Assembly (NCBI GenBank): GCA_000151295.1
Contig: GG745377.1
Span: 211,169 to 267,510 of the forward strand
Direction: 5' to 3'
Source: Allomyces macrogynus ATCC 38327
Taxonomy: Eukaryota; Blastocladiomycota; Blastocladiomycetes; Blastocladiales; Blastocladiaceae
Length of the DNA: 56,342 nt
The translations under genes were made by a program, and so were the position numbers. This document shows, in pieces, positions 1 to 11,046 of the stretch. The notes beneath the pieces are model-generated. The model was not told where the DNA came from. It saw only the letters and a list, made by a program, of their open reading frames with translations, and made no database searches. Position 1 is the stretch's first letter; each line of letters starts with the position of its first letter.

Positions 1-497
1 ATTTTTGGGTTTGGGGGGGGGGGACCCCCCGGGCCCTTTGGGCCGACTGGGCCGGTCGCAGGGGCCGGGGGGGACCCGCCCCCTCAACGACTAGAACGGC
101 CACGGTCGCGGACGCACCCACGACGCGCCGGCGCGATCCGGCCGCGGTCGAGTCGGACACGCCGGTCGCAGCGCCGGTGCTTTTGGATATGACGCCGCCG
201 TTTGTGACGCCGTCGGCGTCCATGTTACCGTCAGTTGCAGGAACGCTGCATTCGATGTCGCTGTATTATACGGGCACGTCCAATTTGGCGGCGAGACCGA
301 TGACTGCGCCGAGAGCGACGGGGGTGGTGGAGGATGGATTGCCGGCGCCGCCGCAATCGAGAGCCGCGACGATACATGAATGGCCGAATGGCGATGCGGT
401 GCGGGATGGGAAGGGGAGGGACCGTGCCGTCGAGGGGTCGGTGGAGACGGCGCGCGATGGACTGGATGAAGGAGGCGGAGGTGGTCGGGGACTGTGA
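1..497 (+). CDS. possible C-terminal fragment of a disordered protein, cut by the left edge
   Basis: One forward frame is open from the first bases of the window to a TGA at 495-497, about 165 codons. The translation is rich in Ala, Pro, Thr and Arg and ends in a Gly-rich tail. No domain is recognisable and no in-frame ATG precedes position 189, so if this is coding, the start lies outside the window or in an upstream exon. GC-rich DNA produces long open frames by chance, so this is only a candidate. It could equally be intergenic. Confidence 0.25.
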   Translation, partial: FWVWGGGTPRALWADWAGRRGRGGPAPSTTRTATVADAPTTRRRDPAAVESDTPVAAPVLLDMTPPFVTPSASMLPSVAGTLHSMSLYYTGTSNLAARPMTAPRATGVVEDGLPAPPQSRAATIHEWPNGDAVRDGKGRDRAVEGSVETARDGLDEGGGGGRGL

Positions 498-2968
498 CGA
501 ACTGGCGCTGTATCAGTAGAAACATGTCGTTACCTTGGTCAGTTTCCAGGGTTACTAGTCAAACGTTCTCGTGACTGCCAACCAATAAATACCAGGACAA
601 CCATTGTTCTTGTCGTGTGCCCGCGTCAATGGACGTGCTTTCATTTGAGAAATAGGCATGTGGCCGGCCGATTGGTATGCATCAGCTCCATGGCTGCTCT
701 GGCACACCAACGTTGAGATCTTAATGTCTTGTCCATGCGCCAACAATGGCAAAACATCAAGATCCGCAACGTGGATGTCGCGCGCAACACACACATCTGC
801 CCCTGCACGGTTGGCAGGTATTCCTTTCTCGCGCATTGGTCGTCATTGCTCCACAGAACGGCTGGCATGCATGTAGCGGTCTCAAGCGCGACTCTGGTCG
901 TTGATGATGGAGTCTCTCTTCTTTTAGGTGAATCATGTTTATGACCGTCTTTGCCGCCGCACCTGTATGCAATTCCGCCGTTTGCAAAGTTATCCAATTG
1001 ATGCTTCCATCAGTTCTCCATGTTGTGTTGACACTGCCAATGGCAGCAGGCATGTCACATTCCGTGTCGGGTGTTGATAGATGGGCCCCTGATCATTGCG
1101 ACAAGAACCTTGACTGTGCCACGAGCAACGCCAGGCGGGGGTGTGGTGGAGAACGCGCCGTCACCGAGGACTGTGACTATGATGTTTTTGCGCGTGGGAT
1201 GGTGAGGTGGGGGTCCACAGCATAGACGCATACCTAGACGTAGCCTGCAGAGGTGAACGATGAACTGAGCGAGGCATGCTGGATATACATGCTGCAACTG
1301 CGACCACACTTGGCTGTGTCGCTGGATTGACAACGCGATGTCAAATGGGCTCAGCTATTTTCATCAAAGCAGGTCTGACAAGGCGCTTCGCGCCTGGCCT
1401 GCTACGCGGGCGGTGTTGAGCACACGGCCTTGCGCGCTTCGCGCACAGGCCGTGTGTGGGGGCACCGTGTGTGGGCGACCTGCGTCGCAGGTCGCTGAAG
1501 TGTTTCAGCTCAAAAGAATCCCGAACTTGTTTCGCCAAAACCCACACATCACGAAACCGCGCGTTTAGAGAGTATCGAAATTGGCGACGGCACATTGGCA
1601 AAATGAGCGTCTTTGCTGGTTGTGTTGCTCTTGGAAAGTGAACAGCAGAGTGGGGTTGGGATTGGAAGTGGAAGTGGACGGAAAAATTGACAGCACCCTC
1701 AACAATCGTGTACTCGCGGAAAGACAATCATACGTGCCAATTTCTCCACCGGTTACATGGCGACAATGACTTCACCCTGGCGCTGGGCGACTATCGTGTG
1801 GCTCCATTGTGCAAACACGCTCTGGGTCAAAATTGGGTGCGATAATTATGGAAAAGCCGGCATTGTGCTTGAGTCGATGAGCAGGTTAATTGAAATGTCG
1901 AGGACACAATTCAAAAATCGGCAGATAATTGATCTGAAAGGTAGTACAGATACACCCGACCTTGTACTGTCTTTACCATTTCCGCGACAATGGCTGCCAC
2001 ATCAGCAGCAAACGGAGAACAAATGAATTACCAATCGCGTCCAACTTGGCGACACTGGGATCAGCACGTGATCAATGAAGCGCCATAGATATCTTCGTTC
2101 CACTCCTCACGTTCCTTGATGAGATTGCTTTGAACGTTCTATTGCCATTTCCTGTCATCGATCTGACCACAGGCAAAGCACCATCTGTGCCGCCTGGGTT
2201 GGTCCCACTGCAAAAAGGTGTAGAGTCGATTGGGGGTGAATTGAGTGAGAAGGTAAACCTGGCAGTTACGCTCAATCTACGTGGTGTAACGTTTGGGTTC
2301 AGCGAGCGCGACGACAAATGTCTTGTGCCCAAGTTACACCACACAGAGAAAGCTTGGCCGACCGTTTGCGCCTGATTTATCTCCTCACTCATTACACCTT
2401 TGATGCTCCCCAAACAAAATGCATTCGAATCCCCTTAATAGCCCGCAATGCTTCTTCACTTTTTTGCGGCGGGAATTGAAGTGGGATCAACCCAAGCAGC
2501 ATCAATAAAGTTTCGGTGGTGGCCAGATCTCAGCAGCTACTGAACCGATTTGAAAGAACCTTGCACTGAGTGTATGGTGCATCAAATTGTTTTCAATGCA
2601 GGGGCCAATATGGGAATCGAGCGAGGAGTATGGAGGGAGTGGCCAAAACTGGAGAAGCTTCTTGATGGCATCTGTTTTGTGGATCCTTGGACCGAAGAAG
2701 AGCATGACAAAAGCTCGAGGTCATGACGATTTGATTGAGGGCATGCCTTGGAGCTCTGACGTGGTTGCTTCGCCCAACAAACTCAGCGCGCCTCGCATTG
2801 TCATGCGATTCGGGTCGAGCAGAGGGTTGTGCCGTAGGTTTGGCCATTTCGAGCGCTCCACCTGGTGACATCACAAATGATCTCTTTTCCTAGGATAGAA
2901 GATTTCCTAGGAAAGAAGAAGACTTGGTCCTTGCGCCGCTTTCGTCGGCAACGACGATATTCAGCAGC
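498..2968. other. gene-poor stretch, no supported gene
   Basis: Base composition is visibly more AT-rich than in the gene blocks. Only short unrelated open frames occur and none shows a recognisable domain or a convincing exon series. The one structured element is the hairpin cluster at 1381-1495. This may be old, decayed intergenic or repeat DNA. Confidence 0.5.
1381..1495. repeat. cluster of three GC-rich hairpins
   Basis: Three perfect or near-perfect inverted repeats follow one another. The first is 1381-1395, a 6-bp stem around TTC. The second is 1421-1456, a 16-bp stem with one bulged base and a 3-base loop. The third is 1475-1495, two 10-base arms around a single T. They lie in otherwise AT-richer DNA without a gene. 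They resemble mobile GC-rich hairpin elements in form, but no second copy was identified in the window, so the class is unknown. Confidence 0.55.
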
Positions 2969-4741
2969 ATGACCATCTCCACCGCCCCGCTCTGCCTCGA
3001 CGACTTGCCGCAGGACATCTTAGAGCGTGTCGCCGCATAGCTGTGCCAAAATGACCGCCGCGCCTTGCTGCACCTCGCTCTCGCTGCGCCAGCCCTCTAC
3101 GCAGTCTGCCTTGATGTCGCGATTCGCACCGACAAGAACGGCAGCAACTTGGATGCCGTCCACCCGGACGGATTTCGCTTTGCGCCCAACTCGGTCAACG
3201 TCCAGTCTGCGATGATCGGCACGATCCAGCAAACAAACGATTTCGACCCCAGCCTCATGCAGCCATCGTGGCACTTGATTTTGCTCCCGCGCGCGGCCGA
3301 CCGCTCCCTCCTCATGCCCATGGCATGCAAACCCATTGATATTGATATTGTTGTCGTGGCGGATCGGCACTGGTCGCTTCTACACGTACCGGAATCGCAG
3401 ATTCGGCGTTTTGCTGCAGTTGGTCCCAAGCACGATTGGGCGAATGGTGGCGTGCCAGTGTATTGCACGGACCTGCGCCTCGGCCACGTCCTTGATTTTG
3501 GGAAGATTGAGATGCCGCGTTCGATCGTCAGGCTGGTCCTGGACAAGTTGGAAGATGTGATGCTTGCCCCTGGAAGTTGTGGTGGAGGAGGCAGCTCCCC
3601 TCTCCCGCATCTTCGCGAATGTTGCATCTCATTCAACAAGTCGCTGACCCTGGACCGCGCGAAATCAGTTGCAGCGGTGACTGCTCTCTTTGCGCTTGTC
3701 CCATCCTCGCTCAGGGTCCTCAAGCTTGCTGACCTGGGCGAGTATGCGATGCGCGATGCTGCCGACCTTGTGCGGCGATTGCCGTGCCTGGCTGAGCTGT
3801 ATATGCTTGTGTTCGAGTATTGCAGCATCAAGGGGATGGATTTGGTCATGGCCGCACTTCCGCGCTTGGGCTTTCCATACCTGCACTTGGTTCTGGATAC
3901 CTTCGACATGCAAGACTCGTTCACTATTGAGGAGCAAGATGCCATGATGGCCCAACTGGCGAATAGTCTTCCGCATTCGGTCCAGTCGCTTGCTGTCTTC
4001 TCGCATACGATCTGGCTCCCCCGTGTGCCGCTGGTCACCACATCGCTCACGATTGACATGGAAGTGATTCTCGACTCGAAGACATTGCGAATGACGCCCA
4101 ATCCCTTGGCCCCAACGCTCACGCATCTTGTCTTGAAGCAAGGACGAGCTCCCACCCCACTTCTGAAACTGCTGCCGGCCTCGCTTGTTCATCTCGAGCT
4201 GTCCTACGTCAACCTCTCACGCGATGATCTGCCGGTGCTTGAGCGCTCATTCCTACCGAACCTCGCGTCGCTCGTCCTCTCTGGCGATGGTCTGACCGCG
4301 GCCGACTTGGATGAGCAGTTGACCGACGCTTGGCCGCCAGCGCTGACGCATCTCGACCTGTCGTTGGGCTTTGAGTTTGAGGGCCAGTTGCCCATGATCC
4401 CTCCGACCGTCCGCGTCCTGACCATGGACCTCGCCCGTGCATTGAAATCGGTTGGCGGGGATGCGAAGGTGGCCGCATGGATCACGAACCTTCCACCGTC
4501 GATGCGCGTGCTCAAGCTGTACTTGGACTCAGCGTGCCGTTCCATCATGATTGATGTGATGCTCACAGTCGCACAGGTGCGGATGCCCGGCTGGCCGCGC
4601 ATGCACGAATGGAACGATGCAGTTGATTTGCCCGCTGCAGTTTGGACCGCGTTGGCGGCGCGTTTTGGCTCCTTTGATGTGTCGCATGACGTTGACAGGA
4701 ATGCGGCAGAGTGGGCGCGGATGTTTGGTGATTTTTTGTAA
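2969..4741 (+). pseudogene. F-box/LRR-type protein gene with an in-frame TAG after the F-box start
   Basis: An ATG at 2969 opens a frame that begins with an F-box-like stretch (LDDLPQDILERVAA) and meets TAG at 3038-3040. The same frame then stays open to the TAA at 4739-4741. The sequence after the stop continues the F-box helix pattern (LLHLALAAPALYAVC) and then gives degenerate leucine-rich repeats, for example around LRVLKLADL, LVHLELSYVNL and LTHLDLSLGF. F-box/LRR proteins usually bring substrates to SCF ubiquitin ligases. If translation starts at the next in-frame ATG (3212), the F-box is lost and an LRR protein of about 509 residues remains. Three readings are possible: a recent nonsense mutation, a sequencing error, or stop readthrough. 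The body of the frame is intact for over 560 codons, so the lesion must be young or tolerated. Confidence 0.65.
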
Positions 4742-4942
4742 TTTTGATGTCCACGATTCTTGCTTCTGCCCAGTACACCTGCTAGCCTCCTTGAGCATTG
4801 CTGAAATATGATTTGCGCGGCCGTTTTGATGCATGTGAAGTGTCACTTCAGCCCTCCGCAGATCGGGCAGGCCTGGGCGCCTCGAGTCGATATTGGCATC
4901 ATCGTGCTCGAACTGCTGCGAGCACGTTGAAGCGTGTTTCAA

Positions 4943-4965
4943 TTTTTTTTTTTTTTTTTTTTTTT
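4943..4965 (+). repeat. poly(T) run of 23 bases
   Basis: Uninterrupted T tract just downstream of the F-box/LRR gene. It could be a retroposition scar on the minus strand or simple slippage. No flanking duplication was seen. Confidence 0.8.
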
Positions 4966-4972
4966 GATTGCG

Positions 4973-5424
4973 ATGGTTGGTTGCCTTGGAATATCGCATG
5001 CGGTGGATGGGACGGATGCACCACCGAGCTCGGACAAGTATCAGTGGAGGCGTGGCGGTGGTGAGCACTCACCTCTTGATTTGCATCAACTGAATGCCAT
5101 CTTTCCCTGGCAAGCACAGAGGGACCACCGCGCTCGTTTCACGAGCTTTGCCAACAAAGACACGCCACCGCGTTGCTCGTTTGAGGTGCAGTTCATATTT
5201 ACTGTTAATCGCGCGAGTTTTGCGTCCGCTGATACTTTCTCACATGTTATCGCAGATCAAACGTCAAGACGTCTACAACCTTGATTACCAGAAAATTGGG
5301 GACGTGACGGACCGCTTGATTGTCAAGTTGCTGCATGGAAAAGGTACATTGGTCTTCGATTTTGCGTCCAGGGCCCGCTTCGATCGACTGCACAAATTCT
5401 GTCGGGCATTGCGCCGTGCGGACG
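4973..5424 (+). CDS. weak two-exon gene candidate, unknown product
   Basis: Two coding-like segments, 4973-5185 and 5256-5424, are joined in phase 0 by a 70-bp intron with a GTGCAG donor and a CGCAG acceptor. The second exon carries a well-formed stretch containing KRQDVYNLDYQKIGDVTDRL and then VFDFASRARFDRLHKFCRAL, which alternates like a small alpha/beta or PH-like domain, and it ends at a GTACGT donor. I could not find a convincing last exon: the next in-frame pieces soon hit stops. No family is recognised. This is either a real small gene with an unseen 3' exon or a decayed one. Confidence 0.3.
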
Positions 5425-6246
5425 GTACGTTCATTTGCCCTCCACTGGAATGCTTCGAGTCTTCCAAACGAACCTCACCTTTAACATGCAACACACGGAG
5501 CCATTCGGCTCTGGCCAGCGGCACGGGTCAGGGCGGATGTTTGCGGAGCAGCCATTACTTTGGAGACCGTAGCCACGCAGTAGCATGGGCAGCAGCGAGC
5601 AACATATGTATCAGCACAGGCCAGCACTACAGCAACAATCATCAATCATGACCATGAGTGTCAGCATCACCACAGGTCGAGCGCAATGATGTCCACAAGT
5701 TTCTCTTTCCCACTAGCGCGCTTTGTCGATCGTGTTTGATGTCAGTTAGTTGTGATTTGGAAGCGCCATGTTTGCTGCTCTTCATAAACCCTGTTCTATC
5801 GTGCCACGCATCAACATGATGCGATGCAGCAATCACGAAGTGCCAACCCCGTTCCCATCCGCGCTGCAGTCCTGATGGAGAAAGTGTGAGCCGACCTTCT
5901 CCACACGCAAGCGAAAGCACGTTCACAGAAACCATGATCATGTAGAGCATTCAATCTATCATCAATCAAACCAGATGGCAAAGCAAGGCGTCGCAACCAT
6001 ACCTCGCCTCCTTTTCTCGCATCTACACGAGTCCATGGCACGACCGTCCAATGCCGACGCGCCCCGTCGTGATCTCTTGCACGTCGGCGGGAGAGTCGCT
6101 GGCGGCCCGTCCCGGAAGCCAGCTCCCGAGAGGACCCGTAACGACCGGTAGTCATTTATCGCAATGGCGGCGGGGCCTACACGTCAACGGCAGCATTCGT
6201 GAGTCTTTGTGCGTTCCGCACAGAGTCGAATGCGACAAGCCAAAAT
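5425..6246. other. no supported gene
   Basis: Only short open frames on both strands; no domain, RNA gene or repeat recognised. The right part is the 3' flank of the DHHC gene. Confidence 0.5.
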
Positions 6247-7813
6247 TCAACGTACCGCGGTATCCGCCGTCACGTCCCAATCCGTCGGCGCGCGCCACGT
6301 CCCGCTCACGCCACCATCCTTCGCACGCGCAGCCCCGCCCTTGACCGGCCGCGCCGGCAAATCATCCAACGCAATCGCGCGCTCCACGTCCTTGCGACTG
6401 CCCCCATCGTCATCTCCATCCTCGGTGAGTTCCGGCACGTCGACAGTCCACGGATTATAATCCAAATTCGCGTCGGACGGGTAATGTGCCCACGCGGGCA
6501 AGTCGCGGTCGCGCTCACGCTTGAGTGCCACTTGCCGCTCGCGAATCAGCCACTCGTAAGTCGTCACGCCGCCGTGCCACTGGAGACGAAGGTGGAAGCC
6601 GAGCAACCACGCGACGAGGATCGAGGACGCGAGCAGGTACATGGACCAGATGCCGAGCAAGTAGAGGGATGGCCATGCATCGGTGCCGATGATTGGGACC
6701 GTGGACCCGCGGGCGGTGAGGAGGGTCGGGTTGGTCGCGTAGAGGACGCACAGGTGCGCGGCGACGGCGCCGCCGATAATCAGGGCGATGAACCCTACGG
6801 TGACGAGCAGGAGGAACGGGCTACTCGTTCGGAGTGCGGTGAGAAAAACGAAATCGGTTGGGTGTGGGTGTAAATACAAGCGACACGCACCGGTAGTTGC
6901 GCTCTCCGACACAGCAATTTAGAAACTGGCAGTGGTGATCAAACGTGGCCACGCACACGTCGCATCGGCGACAATGCCGCGTACGCTTGCCCACAGTCGT
7001 CTGGCACACGCGGCACCACGCGTCGTCGGCCATGAGCGACCCCTGCACCTCGTCAATCGGCACGCGCCTGGTGAGCGGTGCTGCCGCTGCCACGGGGTCC
7101 TCGACGTCGAGGTGGCCCACGACCACGGTGAGCACAGTGCCGAGCACCAGGCACGGCAGCAGCATCCATTGCGTGAGTGGACGCAGCACGGGGCCAACTG
7201 TTGCCCAGTACCCAGCAGGTAGCGCGGGTGCAGGTACGGGAGGTGGTGGCGACGGAGAAGCGGTCGGCGCCGACAGGGTCGCTCGAGCAGCCACAACCGA
7301 CTTGGCAAAGATTTGGGTCGTGGGCGGATCGGCCACGGCGACAGCGAGCGGCGACGACGCTGCCGCAGCCGCGTGCGCATTGGCCTTGGTCCACTCGTCG
7401 GGCGGCAGGCTCGGGATCACGAGCAGAATGATGCCAAGTGCAGCAACGACAATCGAGACGAGGTAAAGGCAAAAGTAGGGGTCGTAGGGCGGCAAAAACG
7501 GGGACCGGCGCCGGCGGCCCTTTCTCCTTGCTGGCGGCCAGCACGTCCATAGTGGCCGGTAAACGGTCGAATCCTTGGTGCGTTTCCGCTTGCCCGCTGC
7601 GCCCTTGGTGACGAGCGACTCGTGGCTCGTGCCGTGCGCGACGGGCGGCGGCAACGGGCTGACCGACGAGTGCGAGTGCGAGCCCGACGAGGCCGATGCG
7701 CTCAGGTCGGCGGCGCTGGCGTTGCGCGAGCGCAGCTGGTGCATGGCGGCGACGGCAGCGGGCGCGGCGGGCATGCGCGATATTGGCGCGGCATGAGGTT
7801 GCGGAGTTTCCAT
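6247..7813 (-). CDS. DHHC-type protein S-acyltransferase
   Basis: Two exons, 6891-7813 and 6247-6820, with a 70-bp phase-2 intron, encode 498 residues. The enzyme transfers palmitate to cysteines of target proteins at a membrane. Order: a disordered Ser/Pro/Lys-rich N-terminus; two hydrophobic segments (FCLYLVSIVVAALGIILLVI and LLPCLVLGTVLTVVVG); a cysteine-rich domain near residues 262-307 with paired CxxC motifs; the catalytic Asp-His-His-Cys in FDHHCQFLNCCVGERNYR; two further membrane segments; and the TTxE motif as TTYEW. The intron falls right after NYR, and joining it restores the usual hydrophobic continuation. The common Pro after DHHC is replaced by Gln. The start is the first ATG before the disordered region; an upstream start is open in frame but lacks an ATG. 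Subfamily not assigned. Confidence 0.9.
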
Positions 7814-8607
7814 GGCGAAGCGATGCGATGGGATGGGAAATTGCGAATTGGCTTGTGCGGACGCTAACGGACGTTGTGCTGCAAGGGCGCGCGAGGGCGG
7901 GTGAAGTGCCAGCGAGTTGCATATGCACGGGCGCCTTGGTGCGGTGCCCCGGAGTTCTTGCAGCCAGTCCTCGTCGCCGTTGCCTCGTCCTCGTCGCCGT
8001 AGTCGTCGCGGGAGCGCCGTTGGCGATGGCGCTGACGTTGGTGCGGGCGCTGAGCGGGCGGGAGACACCACGTGCAGACCGTGAGAAGCGCGCGGTCCTT
8101 GAGCGAGACGCGCCTCGCGGCTCGGCCCAAGAAGGATTGGTGCCATCGCTCACCGGCCTCTGCAAACCGCGGCGACCCCGACCGTTGTCCCGATCAGCGC
8201 CCATCGCCGGCCGGAAAGAACCGCCTCATGACCGCTTCTGTCGCAGCAGAAATGCTGCACCGTCAATGTGGGAAAACACATCGCCAACAACAACGACTCA
8301 CTGGCTGGACGTGACCATGCCCGTACAATCCGATTCCCAGGCTTTGCCAAAACCCCCGCCTGCGTTGTTGGGTGGAGTATCCTGGGAGCCGTTCACTCGG
8401 TGTCTTTGCGCTCCGGTGGGCGCGCTCATGGCAGCAGAGTGAAGCAGGGGTCGGGTGGAAGGACGCCTCGAGAGTGTTAGGAAGGCTGCACTCCGCGCGC
8501 TCGCGTGCACAACTCCCAGCTAGGTAATTGACATGCATCAAGATCGTAGAACCCGGTCCAGCGACCCGCAGCCCCAATCCGTCCGGCCACGCTCCACCCT
8601 CCGCACC
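7814..8607. other. 5' flank of the DHHC gene and upstream flank of the CAP array
   Basis: No gene supported. The long frames here are GC-driven extensions and antisense shadows of the DHHC coding region. No TATA box or leader element like those of the intact CAP genes was seen in front of the decayed copy. Confidence 0.5.
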
Positions 8608-9090
8608 ATGCCTTGCCTACGCACTGTCTGCTCTCGCTGCTGTTCTGATTGTCGTGCTCGCTGTGTGCACGGCTTCCACCACGGCTCTAACCGTTCCCGT
8701 GCAGTGTGCGGACGTGTCGGGCAATATCTTGTTGCATTTCAGCGGCATCCGGTCATCGGCTAAGCTGCCGCTCCTGCGCGTCAACGAGCAATTTTCCAAG
8801 TTCCTGTCTAGTTCATCGTGGTGACCCGGCGTTTGCTCATCGTTTTGTTTGATCACGTTCCTTTCCAGCGCCCTCGCCGTCGCGTGCCGCCGCCACGCCG
8901 CCAACATGGCCCGAGCGATTTCCACCACTACGGCCGCAGCCTGGGAAATACAGGTCGGCGAAGTCATGGTTGCGGCGGGGTTGCGGCTGACGGTGCTGGT
9001 GCTGGTCGCACCTGCTCTCCAGCGGCACGTCCAAGTCGTGGAAACAGGAATGCCGTGGCCAAGGGGGGTGGAAACAAAGGGACCAACCAT
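8608..9090 (+). pseudogene. decayed CAP-like secreted protein gene (array copy 1)
   Basis: This region aligns with the three downstream CAP-like genes but is broken. The signal-peptide-like segment (ALSALAAVLIVVLAVCTAS) lies in a different frame from the ATG at 8608, so the start is frameshifted. The following region keeps the family pattern SSAKLPLLRVNEQ. After an intron-like gap, the second exon is recognisable as ALAVACRRHAANMA, but its downstream part no longer follows the family and exon 3 is not found. The TATA box and conserved leader of the intact copies are also absent. It is best read as a degenerate founder or duplicate of the array. Confidence 0.7.
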
Positions 9091-9457
9091 GTGCGCGCCG
9101 CAGAAGCGCCCGAGATGCATTTCTGCATCCCTTCGCCGATTCGCATGCAAGGCAACTGACCGTCGACCAAACTCGTGCCCTCCAACTCAGCCGCCCGATC
9201 TTGCATCGGCGAAGTCGGCCGATCAGCTTCGCCGTGGGTCTTTCACCGAAACGTTCGTCTGAGTGCGGCAATGCAGTCTCTTTGACAACGAAAAATCCAT
9301 GGAATATCTGCCGCGAACAAGGGTCCACTGCGGCGGCAGGCCTTCTCTTCGCCGCGGCTGCGACGTTTGAGTGTGCCGACATTCTCTGATGCTTGGCCCA
9401 AGAGCTGGTTGTCTTCTCCGGTTGCTCTGCAGCGAGCGTGAAGCAGAGTCGGCGGAA
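9091..9457. other. spacer upstream of CAP copy 2
   Basis: Nothing recognised beyond the promoter elements annotated separately. Confidence 0.5.
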
Positions 9458-9530
9458 CGTATAAAAGAAGGACACGGCCCCCCACCGCCGAATCCTCAAC
9501 AAATCGCAGTGACCGGTTCGCTCCCAACCC
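9458..9530 (+). promoter_or_regulatory. core promoter of CAP copy 2: TATA box plus conserved leader
   Basis: TATAAAA lies at 9458-9464. About 30 bases downstream a leader motif starts (core CAAATCGC followed by CCGGTT and CGCTCCCAAC) that recurs in front of copies 3 and 4 at the same spacing. The spacing fits a transcription start inside the conserved element. Confidence 0.7.
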
Positions 9531-9569
9531 ACGACCAGCGATCAACCCAAGCTTCCCGGACCAGCCACC

Positions 9570-10241
9570 ATGAACGCTCTCGCCGCTCTTCTCGCCGTCG
9601 TGATCGCCATTGTCGCCGTGTGCACGTCGGCCACCACCGCCGCATCTGCGGGCATGAACATCCAGGACGTCGACTACACGAGTGACGCTGTCACGTACTT
9701 CAACAAGTTCCGCACAGCCGCCAAGCTGCCCGTCATGCGCGGCAACGAGTACGCGTCGTGCTCACTCGCCACGCATTCGGTTGATCGCAATCGCCATGCC
9801 CGAAACTAATCGCTTCCACGGATCCCCGTCTCCAGAGCACTTACGACTGCGTGCCGAATGCACGCCCGCGACATGGCCATGTTCAAGTTCCTCAGCGACC
9901 GCGGGTCGGACGGGTCGACGGCCGGGACGCGTGCGACCGCTGCCGGGTACAAGTGGTTCAAGACGGGTATCACGATGGGCATGGGCTACGCCAATGTCGA
10001 CGCTTACCTCAAGACGATGAACAAGGACAACAGTACGTTGTTCCGCTCTTGATTGCTGCTGCTGCGTTGTTCTTGCGCGCGACGGTCACTGACACCGGCG
10101 ATCTCCTTTGTTCACCCGCAACCTGCAGACCGGTGGATCGTCGACAAGGACATCATTGACATTGGCGCTGTTTGGGCCCGCTACATGCCCAACGGCCAGA
10201 CCTACTACGACGTCTGCTACGGCGCGCCCGCCGCCAAGTAA
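9570..10241 (+). CDS. small secreted CAP/SCP-like protein, array copy 2
   Basis: Three exons (9570-9748, 9836-10032, 10129-10241) give 162 residues. Introns of 87 and 96 bp are in phases 2 and 1, the same positions as in the sister genes. The N-terminus is a clear signal peptide (ALLAVVIAIVAVCTS). The mature part follows the bacterial-style CAP pattern: an N-terminal FNKFRTAAKLP helix, TACRMHARDMA, then GSDGST followed by TAAGYKW and GMGYANVDAYLKTMN, and a C-terminal strand YYDVCYGAP. Two cysteines (in TACR and DVCY) are conserved in all copies and could pair. The acidic residue usual in the CAP cleft before GY is not evident. Likely extracellular; CAP proteins often bind lipids. Function here is unknown. 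Confidence 0.85.
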
Positions 10242-10953
10242 GAACCTCGAGCCGCGTGAACGATCCGGCGCACTTCGCGCTGATCGGGATAGTAGTTTTG
10301 CTCGCTCGCCAAATCGTCGTGCCATTGTTCCTGTCATGTTTTCCAACCATTGCCAATTCGCGCCGATTATCTCAATGAAATCATGTTTTTTCCCTTCTGT
10401 TCTTGCTTTCGCGTTGTTGAAGTGCGCTTGATTCTTGGTTCGCCTGCAGCAATAATCACGGCCCCGATTCCCCTTCGCGCCTTTGCACTTTTCGAACCGA
10501 TGTCTGTTTGGCCTTACGCATGACACCCGCCCCTCTTGTCAACTTGAAAATGACGAGGTGCGAGACGCGCTGTGCCGCATCCCATGTCTCTCTGCCAGAA
10601 ACTGGACCGCTGTGCTGCGCCTGCGTCGGCGAAGCCGGCGGACCGTCTTTGTGTTGTTTCGACTTTTGCTGTGGCACCGCGACGGCCTTTTGGACAAATA
10701 ACGTTCTTGTAAGAAAAGGAAGGCGGCGATGATTGCGGTCTTCACTCTTTTGCGGTGTCAAACCGTAGAGAGAGTCTGCAGAGCGTCAAGACATGGGGAA
10801 GCAAAGGCCTGTAAAGTTCACCGCTTCACCGTTGCTGCGGTTTCGGTGAACCGCACCCTTGTTCGAGTCGGCTGTTTTCCACACCGTGATCATCGCACAC
10901 ATCTCTGATCCTTTCTCCAAGCTGGACATGACAGCGCGGGCAAATCATGGCCG
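10242..10953. other. spacer between CAP copies 2 and 3
   Basis: No gene supported. It contains the 3' end of copy 2 and upstream DNA of copy 3. Confidence 0.5.
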
Positions 10954-11017
10954 TATAAAGTCGATCGCCCCTCCAACTGACCGAGATCCTCACCAAATCG
11001 CACCCGGTTTGCTCGCT
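10954..11017 (+). promoter_or_regulatory. core promoter of CAP copy 3: TATA box plus conserved leader
   Basis: TATAAA at 10954-10959. The shared leader begins about 26 bases later (CCGAGATCCTCACC, AAATCGC, CCGGTTTGCTC), nearly matching copy 4. Confidence 0.75.
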
Positions 11018-11046
11018 CTCTCCTGATCAAACGACCCATTAGCACC

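Noticed and set aside
7053..8204. Minus-strand 383-codon frame overlapping the DHHC gene
   Set aside because: Another frame of the same DNA; the DHHC frame carries the conserved motifs.
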